DNA from: Puia sp. | GTDB taxonomy: Bacteria > Bacteroidota > Bacteroidia > Chitinophagales > Chitinophagaceae | Direction of reading: 5' to 3' | Assembly: GCA_031292515.1 (NCBI GenBank) | Contig: JARLGZ010000253.1 | Location: 1 to 33,556, forward strand | Length of the DNA stretch: 33,556 nt | Part shown: positions 1 through 7,273 of the stretch, one piece after another | How the letters are laid out: the number at the start of each line of letters is the position of its first letter | How positions within the stretch are numbered: the first letter of the stretch is position 1 | The notes under the pieces: generated by a model | Told to the model about the DNA's origin: nothing | Seen by the model: only the letters and a program-made list of their open reading frames with translations | The model's database searches: none | Made by a program: the position numbers and the translations under genes

Positions 1-89
1 ATCGCCTGAAATTAAATATATAAAACAACAACTCGTAGTCAAATGATTTTTTGCACAGCATCGTTAGAATATAGCCAGGCCACATATCG

Positions 90-458
90 TCAAAACATCA
101 TTTGCCAACGAGCCTGACACACTTTATGGAATACACCCTGGTAGTTTAATTTTACATCAACTTTGTTGTCTGAAATCAGCAGTTTTCCGGCGTTCAAGCG
201 CGGTGTTATTCGAGCGCCCGGGATAACTTTCTCAATATTTGCTTTTATTCTTTCCAGTGCTTCAGCAATATGTTTTAGAGAAGTTTCTCTTTCCTCAATC
301 GGAAGATAGGTAAGGTCTATATCTACAGACAAACGCGGCATATCGCGCACAAAAAGATTGATAGCCGTGCCACCGTGTAGGGCGAAGCACTTCTCTTTAG
401 CAACTTCCGGCAATACGCTCAATAATAACGATACTTGTTGTCTATATATCTTTTCCAT
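90..458 (-). pseudogene. AbiEii/AbiGii-type nucleotidyltransferase toxin, shortened
   Basis: This 122-residue frame carries the N-terminal half of an AbiEii-type nucleotidyltransferase toxin. The pieces are a GGTA/N substrate loop (residues 29-33, GGTAI), then LSVDIDLTYLP (about 43-53) with the paired metal-binding aspartates, and a beta strand around residues 92-105. Family members usually run to about 220-300 residues, so more than half is missing. Downstream of the TGA stop the same frame continues only about 17 codons before another stop, and neither other frame restores a recognisable AbiEii C-terminus. Its start overlaps the end of the upstream antitoxin gene by 17 bases, the normal arrangement for an AbiE pair. 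I read it as a truncated, probably inactive toxin; a short functional variant cannot be excluded. Confidence 0.7.
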
Positions 459-1221
459 GTTCTTCTAATTCTTTTGGAACTGTTATTCCGTATTTATCTA
501 TAAACACGCCACTTTTAACGACACTGCGCTTACCTTTTCCTAAATCCACCCTTTTAAGATCAAGATGTTTAAACCAATTATGATCGGTTTTCTCCGCCAT
601 ATAAAGGAACAATCGCTTTACTTTCACCGAATGGCAGTTCTCTAGCAATGTTTGAACATGCTTTGGTACGAGATTATTCAACCCCTCCATAAGTTCAAAA
701 CATTCCATGAGTTCTTGTTTTTGCGGAGCAAGATACAGGCATTCCATGATAGCACGAGCCGCTCCTGAAACCTTGATTGAGAAATTGCTTAATTCAACTT
801 TCGTCAATCCTAAGTCCGGCGGCAGAAAGGATGTTTCATGATAATCGGCCTTCACACCCCATTCATGATTTTTAAACCATGCCGGAAGTTTTTCGCCTCT
901 ACTGCCGAATAGGACAAACCGGCCAGCCGATAATTCCAAGTAATGGGCTTTCCCCAAAAGAGAAAGGGCTGTCCTGCCTCCCGGATGTATTGTGAAGCCG
1001 TTTTGCTCCTGTAGGGCATATACAGCTCCTTCATAACCAACCTTATCATTGTTGCGGATAAACGCCCCCGTACCAATAGATTTCAACCAGTTGCTTTTCT
1101 TGTATCGTTGTTGCAGGTCGTGGCTATATCCCTGCCCTGTCAGCCAAGACGATAGAAGCACTATCCCCGGAGGCTGGGAATTTAGAAGGTGGTTTAGTTT
1201 ACTTCCTGTAGTCGTACTCAT
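442..1221 (-). CDS. AbiEi-type antitoxin / transcriptional regulator (type IV TA)
   Basis: The 259-residue protein matches the AbiEi antitoxin plan. An N-terminal winged-helix region (about residues 1-75, with a start like LNHLLNSQPPGIVLLSSWL) is followed by a longer AbiEi-type domain containing GGRTALSLLG (81-90). AbiEi proteins repress their own operon and counter the AbiEii nucleotidyltransferase. It lies directly upstream of, and overlaps, the shortened toxin on the same strand, so the two form one transcription unit. The antitoxin looks full length although the toxin does not, so it may persist as an orphan regulator. Start: ATG at the right end, with no longer in-frame alternative needed. 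Confidence 0.75.
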   Translation of the reverse strand: MSTTTGSKLNHLLNSQPPGIVLLSSWLTGQGYSHDLQQRYKKSNWLKSIGTGAFIRNNDKVGYEGAVYALQEQNGFTIHPGGRTALSLLGKAHYLELSAGRFVLFGSRGEKLPAWFKNHEWGVKADYHETSFLPPDLGLTKVELSNFSIKVSGAARAIMECLYLAPQKQELMECFELMEGLNNLVPKHVQTLLENCHSVKVKRLFLYMAEKTDHNWFKHLDLKRVDLGKGKRSVVKSGVFIDKYGITVPKELEEHGKDI

Positions 1222-1452
1222 AGTACGAATATAGCATTATTTTTAAACAAATTCAATAAGAAAGTTTATATTTGAGCGTATATACGTACTGCTAATACTA
1301 CTTTAATACTAAATTTAAACAAAATGACTATCTGCGTTGAGCAGCATGCATAATTCGGCCGTTAAATTTGACGCTATGGGAATTGTCAGCCATCGGATAA
1401 ATCTGAAAAACTAAATTAACAATTATAAAAATTAAGTACATAAACTTGTTGA
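1222..1452. other. AT-rich intergenic region between divergent genes
   Basis: This 231-base spacer separates the leftward AbiEi gene from the rightward RES-like gene. It must hold both promoters. I see no convincing Bacteroidota promoter pair, RNA gene or strong inverted repeat in it. Confidence 0.5.
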
Positions 1453-2340
1453 TTGGATAAACACGCAACAATACGACTTCGAGATGTAAAAATGCTAATG
1501 CAGTTCCTAACGCCGTATCTAAAGTCTGGAAGCATCGCAGGGAAACAAGAACAAAGGGTAATAACCGGGCTGTTGGATTTACTTTTGCAGATCATGCCAT
1601 ACCCTGCCTACAAGGTTTGTCCAGTGGAACTCACACGAATAACAAGGAATGCCAGTATTCCGGGAGTGGGTAACAGTCGCATCAGTTTGCTTAAACAGGT
1701 GATTTTTCCTCCTGAGAATGCCGTGACCAAATATGGAAGATGCAATGTGCCGAAGTCTTCTGTGTTCTACAGTTCATTTCATTTTATTACAAACATGAAA
1801 GAAGTGCACATTGAAGTAGGAGATATTGTAACCCATTCGAAATGGAGACTAATAGATCCTTCACGACCATTAAATGTATTTCCAATCTTTTTTCTTACAA
1901 ACACAGACGACAAGCCACATAACGGTTTGTCGCTTGATCTTTTGGTGGAGCATCAAAATTACGTCAACGGATTATCTAATGAGGAAAGGGAATGCATGAA
2001 TATTATTGTGGAGTTTCTGGCGAAGTGCTTCGCGAAAGAAGTTGATTTAGAGAATGACCTGGATTATTATTTGAGTGCTTATTTGTCAAATAAAATATTA
2101 TTTCACCCTTCCGCGAATTATGACGGCATTTTGTACCCGAGCGTGCAGGATAGGCTGGGTACAAGCAATTTGGCCCTAACCCAGAAAGCCTTTCTAAATA
2201 ATTTTAAGCCAACGAAAATTACTCACGATGTTTTGACAAGTATAAAAAACGGCGGTGCCTTGTTTCAGGGAGTTCATCGTTCATCGAAGTTTGATTTGGC
2301 AAGTGGCATTAGTGAAGGGACAATTATTTGGAATGATTAA
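1453..2340 (+). CDS. RES-domain-like protein
   Basis: The 295-residue protein resembles RES-domain proteins, an ADP-ribosyltransferase-like fold; characterised RES toxins degrade NAD+. Visible features are YGRCN (residues 94-98, a conserved arginine) followed by FYSSF (105-109), EVGD..T.SKWRL (121-133), and DGILYPSVQ (224-232) followed by G.SNLAL, the usual late RES block. The frame opens with TTG at 1453 just after a stop; the ATG at 1492 (residue 14) is an equally good start. No small DUF2384-type antitoxin lies next to it, as would be expected of a classical RES/Xre pair, so it may be one of the longer stand-alone RES proteins of Bacteroidota. The call rests on motif recognition only. Low GC and its position beside AbiE suggest acquired DNA. 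Confidence 0.55.
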   Translation: MDKHATIRLRDVKMLMQFLTPYLKSGSIAGKQEQRVITGLLDLLLQIMPYPAYKVCPVELTRITRNASIPGVGNSRISLLKQVIFPPENAVTKYGRCNVPKSSVFYSSFHFITNMKEVHIEVGDIVTHSKWRLIDPSRPLNVFPIFFLTNTDDKPHNGLSLDLLVEHQNYVNGLSNEERECMNIIVEFLAKCFAKEVDLENDLDYYLSAYLSNKILFHPSANYDGILYPSVQDRLGTSNLALTQKAFLNNFKPTKITHDVLTSIKNGGALFQGVHRSSKFDLASGISEGTIIWND

Positions 2341-2431
2341 GTATGTGGCAGTATCCAAATTTTTTGCACAGTGCCAAAATGGAATAGTTTAGATGTATGA
2401 GAGCCAGTTTAAGAGTTGCTGGCACGGACAT

Positions 2432-2470
2432 TTTAATAAAAAAGCCTGTAATCTATTGATTTACAGGCTT
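2432..2470 (-). terminator. Rho-independent terminator of tRNA-Leu(GAG)
   Basis: A perfect 10-bp stem (AAGCCTGTAA at 2442-2451 with TTACAGGCTT at 2461-2470) lies directly downstream of the tRNA 3' end. Read on the minus strand it is followed by a T-rich tract. Confidence 0.85.
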
Positions 2471-2471
2471 G

Positions 2472-2555
2472 TGCGCGGGATGAGATTCGAACTCACACGC
2501 CCTTTCGAGCGCTACCACCTCAAAGTAGTGCGTCTACCAATTTCGCCACCCACGC
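2472..2555 (-). tRNA. tRNA-Leu (anticodon GAG)
   Basis: The minus strand folds as a class II tRNA. The 7-bp acceptor stem is GCGTGGG with CCCGCGC (one G:T pair). A D-arm with GGTAGACGC follows, then an anticodon stem CTACT/GGTAG around loop TTGAGGT with anticodon GAG, a long variable arm, and a T-arm with GTTCGAATC. The discriminator is A at 2472 and CCA is not encoded. The 3' end points left, toward the AbiE/RES accessory region. Confidence 0.95.
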
Positions 2556-2693
2556 ATCGGAGGGCCTTGATTTTTTGAGGCGAGTGCAAAAATAGGGCTT
2601 TCGGCTGTATGTTTCAAAGGATTAGCAAGACAAATTTTGAGAGGGCCGACAATTCTGCGTTTTGGGCCTTATTTGGCTTTTGGCATGATCCAT

Positions 2694-3851
2694 TTATTTC
2701 TTTAGTACGATCCTGAAAGTGGTGCCTTTTCCGAGTTCGGACTGGCGGACAAACAGTTGACCTTTATGGTATTGTTCGATGATCCGCTTTGAAAGGCTAA
2801 GGCCCAGGCCCCAGCCGCGTTTTTTCGTTGTGAAGCCCGGTTTGAAGACTTTTTGGATATTGTTTTTCGCGATGCCTTTGCCGGTATCCGCAATGTCGAT
2901 AAAGATCTCGTTGGGCTGGGGGTGGATGTCTATATGAATTTCGCCCTTGCCGTCCATCGCGTCGAGGGCATTTTTCAGGAGGTTCTCGATGACCCAGTCA
3001 AAAAGGGGGCTGGATATATTGGCCATGACCATCTGCCCGTCAGGGGTATTGTGGACCTGCATATAAAAGATGACTTTCCCGGTGGCTCTTTTGCGGATAT
3101 ATTCCATCATGTTGCGCACCTGTACGACCAGGTCCTTTGGCTCCAGCTGCGGTTTGCTCCCGATCTTGCCGAAACGGTCAGAGACGAGTTTCAGGCGGTC
3201 CACATCTTTTTGGATCTCCTGGACGGTCATCGGGTCCGTCTGGCTCTCTTTGAGCATCTCCACCCATCCTTCCAGGGACGAGACGGGCGTCCCTAACTGG
3301 TGGGCGGTCTCCTTGGCCATACCCGCCCAGAGCTGATTTTGGGTGGCCCGGTTCCGGACGGTGATGGAGTAAAGCGTGAAGAAGATAAACATGGCGACGA
3401 TGAACAGCTGGATCAGCGGATAATAACGGATTTCGTCCAGCAGGATCGTATGACCATAGTAGTAGCGATTGGCCGTATAGGGGTGGTCACTTAGCTTTAC
3501 CTCCAGGGGTTGGTTCTCCGAACGGAAATCTTTTAGCTTACGATATAGGTATCCGGGATTGTTTGCCGCTCTTGTGGAATCCAGGTTGATATAATTGGTG
3601 ATACTGTCGTGTTCGTTGGTTTCGATGATCGGGATGGACTGCTGGTCGTTGCGGATGAGGTTGGGGAGGGTCAGGTCGACATCGTGGCTGTTTAGGATGG
3701 ATTTGGTGGCGGCGACCCATTGCTGCACCTTCTGTTTCTCTTCTCCGGCGAGTTTTTTGGCCAGGTATTGTGAATAGAATATGGTGACGCTTACAATGCT
3801 GATCGCGATAAGAGCTAAGAGAGATCTCCAGTTGAGAAACGATGGAATCAT
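2694..3851 (-). CDS. Two-pass membrane sensor histidine kinase
   Basis: The 385-residue protein has a transmembrane helix at about 10-27, an extracytoplasmic segment of about 115 residues with no recognised sensor fold, and a second helix at about 146-163. The catalytic core follows. The HisKA block carries the phosphoacceptor His184 in KETAHQLGTP, and the HATPase_c domain has the N box ENLLKNALDAM (289-299), G1 DTGKGI (322-327) and F/G2 FKPGFTTKKRGWGLGLSL (336-353). It should autophosphorylate and pass phosphate to a response regulator, but no regulator gene is adjacent, so it is an orphan in this window. The ATG start at 3851 places the first helix directly at the N-terminus, as expected. 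All kinase motifs are intact. Confidence 0.92.
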   Translation of the reverse strand: MIPSFLNWRSLLALIAISIVSVTIFYSQYLAKKLAGEEKQKVQQWVAATKSILNSHDVDLTLPNLIRNDQQSIPIIETNEHDSITNYINLDSTRAANNPGYLYRKLKDFRSENQPLEVKLSDHPYTANRYYYGHTILLDEIRYYPLIQLFIVAMFIFFTLYSITVRNRATQNQLWAGMAKETAHQLGTPVSSLEGWVEMLKESQTDPMTVQEIQKDVDRLKLVSDRFGKIGSKPQLEPKDLVVQVRNMMEYIRKRATGKVIFYMQVHNTPDGQMVMANISSPLFDWVIENLLKNALDAMDGKGEIHIDIHPQPNEIFIDIADTGKGIAKNNIQKVFKPGFTTKKRGWGLGLSLSKRIIEQYHKGQLFVRQSELGKGTTFRIVLKK

Positions 3852-4010
3852 AAGCCGAATTTATAAAAACTAATCAGAACCCTTATTTTTAACCTTTATT
3901 TTGAGGCTTTATTTATTCGCTGGTTGCTGTATTCCGGGACTGGTCGTTAGATTTAAGGAAACCGCAGTTCGGGGTATTTTTTGTCAGGAGCGATTATAGC
4001 AGCGGCTGTC

Positions 4011-4076
4011 AGCGGCTATATCGGCGGCCATCTCGGTAACTATGTCAGCAACTATATCAGCGGGTATGTCAATGGT
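4011..4076 (+). repeat. Degenerate 12-bp tandem repeat inside a possible 37-codon ORF
   Basis: Five to six degenerate 12-base units follow one another in frame, encoding the four-residue pattern small-small-Tyr/His-Ile/Leu/Val (SGYI, GGHL, GNYV, SNYI, SGYV). The frame is open from a possible TTG start at 3981 to TAA at 4094. It sits in the 260-base gap before the glycosyltransferase gene. No ATG and no clear promoter are visible, so translation is uncertain; otherwise the gap contains nothing I recognise. Confidence 0.4.
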
Positions 4077-4111
4077 AACGATATTTATCAGTAATCTATA
4101 ACCTGTCATCT

Positions 4112-5137
4112 GTGGCGGATCCAAGTGTAGCAATTGTCATTCTCAACTGGAACGGAAGGAAATACCTGCAACAATTCCTGCCTTCGGTGATGAGCACTAT
4201 TTATTCAAACCGGCAAGTGGTCGTTGCCGATAATGCCTCTACCGACGAATCGGTGGCTTTTCTGCGGGAGCATTTTCCGGGTGTCAGGGTGATTGCCCTG
4301 GATCGGAATTTTGGATTTGCCAGGGGGTATAATGAGGCGCTGCGACAGGTGGAGGCGGATTATTATGTCTTGCTGAATTCGGACGTGGAAGTTACGCCCG
4401 GCTGGATCGGGCCTGTGATCGGGTTGATGGAAAAGGAGGCGGGGATAGGGGCCTGTCAACCCAAGATCCTGGCCTATTATGACAAACAATCTTTTGAATA
4501 TGCCGGGGCCGCCGGGGGATGGATGGACTATCTGGGATACCCTTTTGCCAGGGGCCGCGTGTTCGACATTTGTGAAAAGGACCAGGGGCAATATGACACG
4601 ACGGAGCCGGTATTCTGGGCCAGCGGCGCGGCGATGTTTGTCCGGGCCCCGCTTTTCCATGAGTTGGGTGGCCTGGATGGCTATTTTTTTGCCCACCAGG
4701 AGGAGATCGATTTCTGCTGGCGTATGCAGCTGGCCGGGTACGCCGTCTATGCCTGCCCTGCTTCCGTAGTCTATCACCTGGGAGGGGGCACCCTGCCGAA
4801 GGGTAATGAGCGCAAGACCGTCTTAAATTTCAGGAATAACCTTATTATGATGGCCAAGAATCTGCCGGCCGGCGAGGCTTTCTGGAAAATAGGCCTGCGG
4901 TTCCTGCTGGACGGCCTGACTGCGTGGAAATTTCTGTTTGCCGGCCAGGGGGGGCATTTTTTGGCCGTCATAAAAGCTCATTTTGGCTTCTACAATTGGC
5001 TCCTTTTTAAGCGGGGGGAGAGTGTTTTCCCGGTAAAAAAACAGGGGAAATTACAGGGCTGGCTGGCGAAGAGCGTGGTCTGGGCTTATTTTGCAAGGGG
5101 GCAAAAAACTTTTGCCGAAATTATGAAGGGCAAATAA
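4112..5137 (+). CDS. GT2 family glycosyltransferase (rhamnosyltransferase-like)
   Basis: The 341-residue protein is a GT-A fold glycosyltransferase. VAIVILNWNG (6-15) is the first nucleotide-binding strand and VVVADNASTDES (36-47) holds the sugar-nucleotide binding aspartates. NSDVEV (89-94) is the DXD-equivalent, and FAHQEEIDFCWR (193-204) is the ED acceptor-site motif that supplies the catalytic base. A C-terminal extension from about 255 contains a hydrophobic amphipathic stretch that may rest on the membrane. Relatives transfer sugars in cell-surface polysaccharide or lipopolysaccharide assembly; donor and acceptor cannot be read from sequence. The start is GTG at 4112, with no ATG upstream in frame. 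It stands alone, not in a polysaccharide operon, and is followed at once by a terminator. Confidence 0.9.
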   Translation: MADPSVAIVILNWNGRKYLQQFLPSVMSTIYSNRQVVVADNASTDESVAFLREHFPGVRVIALDRNFGFARGYNEALRQVEADYYVLLNSDVEVTPGWIGPVIGLMEKEAGIGACQPKILAYYDKQSFEYAGAAGGWMDYLGYPFARGRVFDICEKDQGQYDTTEPVFWASGAAMFVRAPLFHELGGLDGYFFAHQEEIDFCWRMQLAGYAVYACPASVVYHLGGGTLPKGNERKTVLNFRNNLIMMAKNLPAGEAFWKIGLRFLLDGLTAWKFLFAGQGGHFLAVIKAHFGFYNWLLFKRGESVFPVKKQGKLQGWLAKSVVWAYFARGQKTFAEIMKGK

Positions 5138-5163
5138 TGGTTTTTTCGATCAAACCATTATTT
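5132..5163 (+). terminator. Terminator overlapping the glycosyltransferase stop codon
   Basis: A perfect 12-bp inverted repeat (AAATAATGGTTT at 5132-5143, its complement at 5152-5163, 8-base loop) is followed by a short T-run. The TAA stop at 5135-5137 lies in the left arm, and the right arm shares bases with the next promoter. Confidence 0.75.
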
Positions 5164-5166
5164 TTG
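5159..5166 (+). promoter_or_regulatory. Bacteroidota -7 element TATTTTTG
   Basis: The octamer matches the Bacteroidota -7 consensus TAnnTTTG and lies 20 bases before the ATG at 5186. The matching -33 TTTG is not clear. Confidence 0.45.
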
Positions 5167-5185
5167 CGGTGTAATTCAAAAAGTT

Positions 5186-5398
5186 ATGGATCAACATCAG
5201 GAAGTTAGCAAAGACCCTAAATTGAAAGATTTCGCTTATAGCTGGGTGAATTCGTCCGTATTTCTTTTCTACCTGCAGGTATTTTGTGTAGTGGCTTTCC
5301 TGATAGGTGCCTGCTGGGGCCTGTACACGCACCGCTATAAAGGCAAACCCGAAGTGAATGTACCGGGTAACACGTTGTACACTCCACAGTACAAGTAA
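5186..5398 (+). CDS. Small single-pass membrane protein, unknown function
   Basis: The 70-residue protein has a polar N-terminus (about 1-22), one hydrophobic helix (about 25-45, with FLFYLQVFCVVAFLIGAC) and a short basic then polar tail ending TLYTPQYK. A promoter element precedes it closely, which supports expression. I do not recognise a family. It sits alone between the glycosyltransferase and the tRNA-Gly gene, so context gives no role. Confidence 0.65.
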   Translation: MDQHQEVSKDPKLKDFAYSWVNSSVFLFYLQVFCVVAFLIGACWGLYTHRYKGKPEVNVPGNTLYTPQYK

Positions 5399-5437
5399 AA
5401 AAGTACATGAAAATTTTTTCGGGAACCATACATTCCC

Positions 5438-5445
5438 TATTTTTG
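5438..5445 (+). promoter_or_regulatory. Possible -7 element upstream of tRNA-Gly
   Basis: TATTTTTG matches TAnnTTTG and lies about 86 bases upstream of the tRNA. No convincing -33 element is seen, and the distance is long for a tRNA leader. Confidence 0.3.
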
Positions 5446-5531
5446 CTCTCCCAATAAAGTTCTGATAACCAGAGGGGGGTAAGAGGGAGCAAAGCAGGAT
5501 CGAGGAAGAGAGTTCTTTTATAAATAAATAT

Positions 5532-5604
5532 GCGAAAGTAGCTCAGTTGGTAGAGCGCAACCTTGCCAAGGTTGAGGTCGCGGGTTCGAGCCTCGTCTTT
5601 CGCT
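5532..5604 (+). tRNA. tRNA-Gly (anticodon GCC)
   Basis: A standard cloverleaf is visible. The acceptor stem is GCGAAAG with CTTTCGC, the D-arm is GCTCAGTTGGTAGAGC, and the anticodon stem CAACC/GGTTG surrounds loop TTGCCAA with anticodon GCC. The T-arm contains GGTTCGAGCC. The discriminator is T at 5604 and CCA is not encoded. Confidence 0.96.
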
Positions 5605-5609
5605 CTTCA

Positions 5610-5646
5610 AAAATTCCATCCCGGAAATTCGGCGGTGGAATTTTTT
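5610..5646 (+). terminator. Terminator after tRNA-Gly
   Basis: An 11-bp stem (AAAATTCCATC at 5610-5620 with GGTGGAATTTT at 5634-5644, one G:T pair) runs into a T-tract just downstream of tRNA-Gly. Confidence 0.8.
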
Positions 5647-5677
5647 ATTTGTGGTTTCCGGTAAACGAAAAATCTAT

Positions 5678-5766
5678 GCCCTTGTGGCGGAATCGGTAGA
5701 CGCGAGGGACTTAAAATCCCTTCCTACGCAAGTGGGGTGCAGGTTCAATTCCTGTCGGGGGCACCA
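5678..5766 (+). tRNA. tRNA-Leu (anticodon TAA), integration target
   Basis: This is a class II tRNA with acceptor stem GCCCTTG/CGGGGGC (two G:T pairs). The D-arm contains GGTAGACGC, the anticodon stem AGGGA/TCCCT surrounds loop CTTAAAA with anticodon TAA, and a long variable arm and a T-arm with GGTTCAATTCC follow. Discriminator A is at 5763 and CCA is encoded at 5764-5766, unlike the other two tRNAs here. Its 3' end borders the mobile element, and the antisense strand encodes the last residues of the recombinase. Confidence 0.96.
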
Positions 5767-7273
5767 AACAGGACAAATCAAAAACTTCTTTGGTTTGTCC
5801 TGTTTCTTTTTTGCTGAAACCCTTGTCCAGCGTGTATATTAGCTCGACTGCCTCGTTGACCCTCGTGGTTCGATATTGGAATCCGTCAAAAGTGAGTTTT
5901 TCGGGATATATCGAACCAATGATAACGCGCTTCCGCTTTACGTCCCCTTCATTGTATAATTCGTCCAGGTGGGCCAGATTAGAAACGGCCTTTTCCAACA
6001 TGGGTTCTATATTTGTAGACAGGCTCGAAACCTCAATTAGCCGCGCTTCCAATATTTCGATCTTTTTCTCATTTTCCCGCTTAATCTCCCGGAAATCATG
6101 GGCGTCTATTTCTTCTTTCAACAGCAATCTCCGTCCTTTAGAAATATCGCTGTTAGCCGTGTCAATCTGATCAGCCAGGGTTTTTATGTCATCCCGTTGG
6201 CTTTTAGTCCTGGTTTTATAAGCGGTATTGAGTACGCGGGCATAGGCTTGTTCCATGCCGGGCCGGGGAATGTATTTCCGCAGTTCCCGGCAAAAAAGAT
6301 CGTTCGCGTTTTGTGCCTTAAAGCGCGCCCCGCACGATGAAACGCAATGATAATAGTAATATTCGCCGCCATTGCCTTTGGACGCGCTACCCGTCAGCAG
6401 CTTGCCGCACTTCGGGCAAAGCAAGTATCCGCGTAACTGCAAAATATCCTGGGAACCGAGTTTGGTCCGGAAATTCTTCTTTTTGCCGTCCAGGTAATCT
6501 TGCACATCGTAGAACAACGCTTCGGAAATTATCGGCTGATGCAATCCGGAGGCATGCCGGGCCACTTCATCTTTATCGGGTCCAATGTAGATTTTCCCGC
6601 AATACACCGGATTGCGCAAGCTGTTCCAAAAATTCGATCTTGCGACCTTGATCCCTTTTAGCTGCGCTTCCTTGAAAATCTGTTCTACAGTATATTGCCC
6701 GGTGACCAGCGATTTGAATACCCATTGCATAATCCCGGCTTCCGGCTCTTTAGGGGCAATATACTTCTTGCCGTCTTCGGTGATCTTGTTGGCATAACCC
6801 ACCGGGGCGACTCCCATCCAACGCCCTTCTTTTTTGGCCCGCCGCATGCCGTAACGGACATTCAAGGCCCGGCGATCATTTTCCACTTCCGGGGCAGCAA
6901 GGTAAAAAGCCAGCATCATTTTATTTTCCGGGACAGTCAGGTCTAACGGCTGTTCGATGGCCTGGGGTTCTACTTCTAACTTCCGCAGCGTATTGATCAT
7001 TTGGTAGGCATCCCCGGCGTTCCGGCTAAAGCGGTCCCACTTGATAAAAAGGATGCTATCGATCTGCCCACGCCGCTTTCTTAAATCCGCCAGTAACTTC
7101 GTCCATTCCGGCCGGTTGAAGGTTTTGGCGGAATGATCTTCCCGGATCACCCTGCGAATGCTGATCTTTTGCAGTTCGCAATATCTCCGCAACCGTTCCT
7201 CCTGGTCGCGTTGGGAATATCCCTTGTCTGCCTGCTCATCCGTCGATACCCGGATATACAAATCTGCTGTCAT
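5711..7273 (-). CDS. Large serine recombinase (site-specific integrase)
   Basis: The 520-residue protein has an N-terminal resolvase domain with the nucleophile Ser10 in YIRVSTDEQ, and the catalytic-domain arginines lie around KWDRFSRN (78-85). A recombinase domain spans about 155-265, and a zinc ribbon uses C286, C289, C310 and C314 (CPKCGKLLTG, then YHCVSSCG). A coiled-coil helix lies at about 360-440, followed by a C-terminal tail. Large serine recombinases integrate and excise elements at short att sites. Residues 503-520 are encoded antisense to tRNA-Leu, so this tail exists only in the integrated state and the excised circle would encode a different end. The upstream 46-residue ORF overlaps the start by 4 bases, which suggests coupled translation. 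Confidence 0.93.
   Translation of the reverse strand: MTADLYIRVSTDEQADKGYSQRDQEERLRRYCELQKISIRRVIREDHSAKTFNRPEWTKLLADLRKRRGQIDSILFIKWDRFSRNAGDAYQMINTLRKLEVEPQAIEQPLDLTVPENKMMLAFYLAAPEVENDRRALNVRYGMRRAKKEGRWMGVAPVGYANKITEDGKKYIAPKEPEAGIMQWVFKSLVTGQYTVEQIFKEAQLKGIKVARSNFWNSLRNPVYCGKIYIGPDKDEVARHASGLHQPIISEALFYDVQDYLDGKKKNFRTKLGSQDILQLRGYLLCPKCGKLLTGSASKGNGGEYYYYHCVSSCGARFKAQNANDLFCRELRKYIPRPGMEQAYARVLNTAYKTRTKSQRDDIKTLADQIDTANSDISKGRRLLLKEEIDAHDFREIKRENEKKIEILEARLIEVSSLSTNIEPMLEKAVSNLAHLDELYNEGDVKRKRVIIGSIYPEKLTFDGFQYRTTRVNEAVELIYTLDKGFSKKETGQTKEVFDLSCLVPPTGIEPAPHLRRKGF
5748..5766 (+). other. Probable left attachment site (attL) in the tRNA-Leu 3' end
   Basis: The last 19 bases of the tRNA recur at 13986-14004 with 15 of 19 matches, including TTCCTGT and GGGGCAC blocks at the same spacing. 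The recombinase gene begins its overlap here. The exact crossover point cannot be fixed from one integrated copy. Confidence 0.55.
5766..5812 (+). terminator. Terminator supplied by the element to tRNA-Leu
   Basis: A perfect 12-bp stem (AAACAGGACAAA at 5766-5777 with its complement at 5794-5805) is followed by CTTTTTT. It starts at the last base of the encoded CCA and lies inside the recombinase coding sequence on the other strand. Confidence 0.85.

Noticed and set aside
2393-2578. 61-codon plus-strand frame
   Set aside because: It lies over the tRNA-Leu(GAG) gene and its terminator on the other strand; the peptide is a by-product of tRNA sequence.
5651-5842. 63-codon plus-strand frame
   Set aside because: It reads through tRNA-Leu(TAA) and its terminator and has no protein-like character beyond the tRNA by-product.
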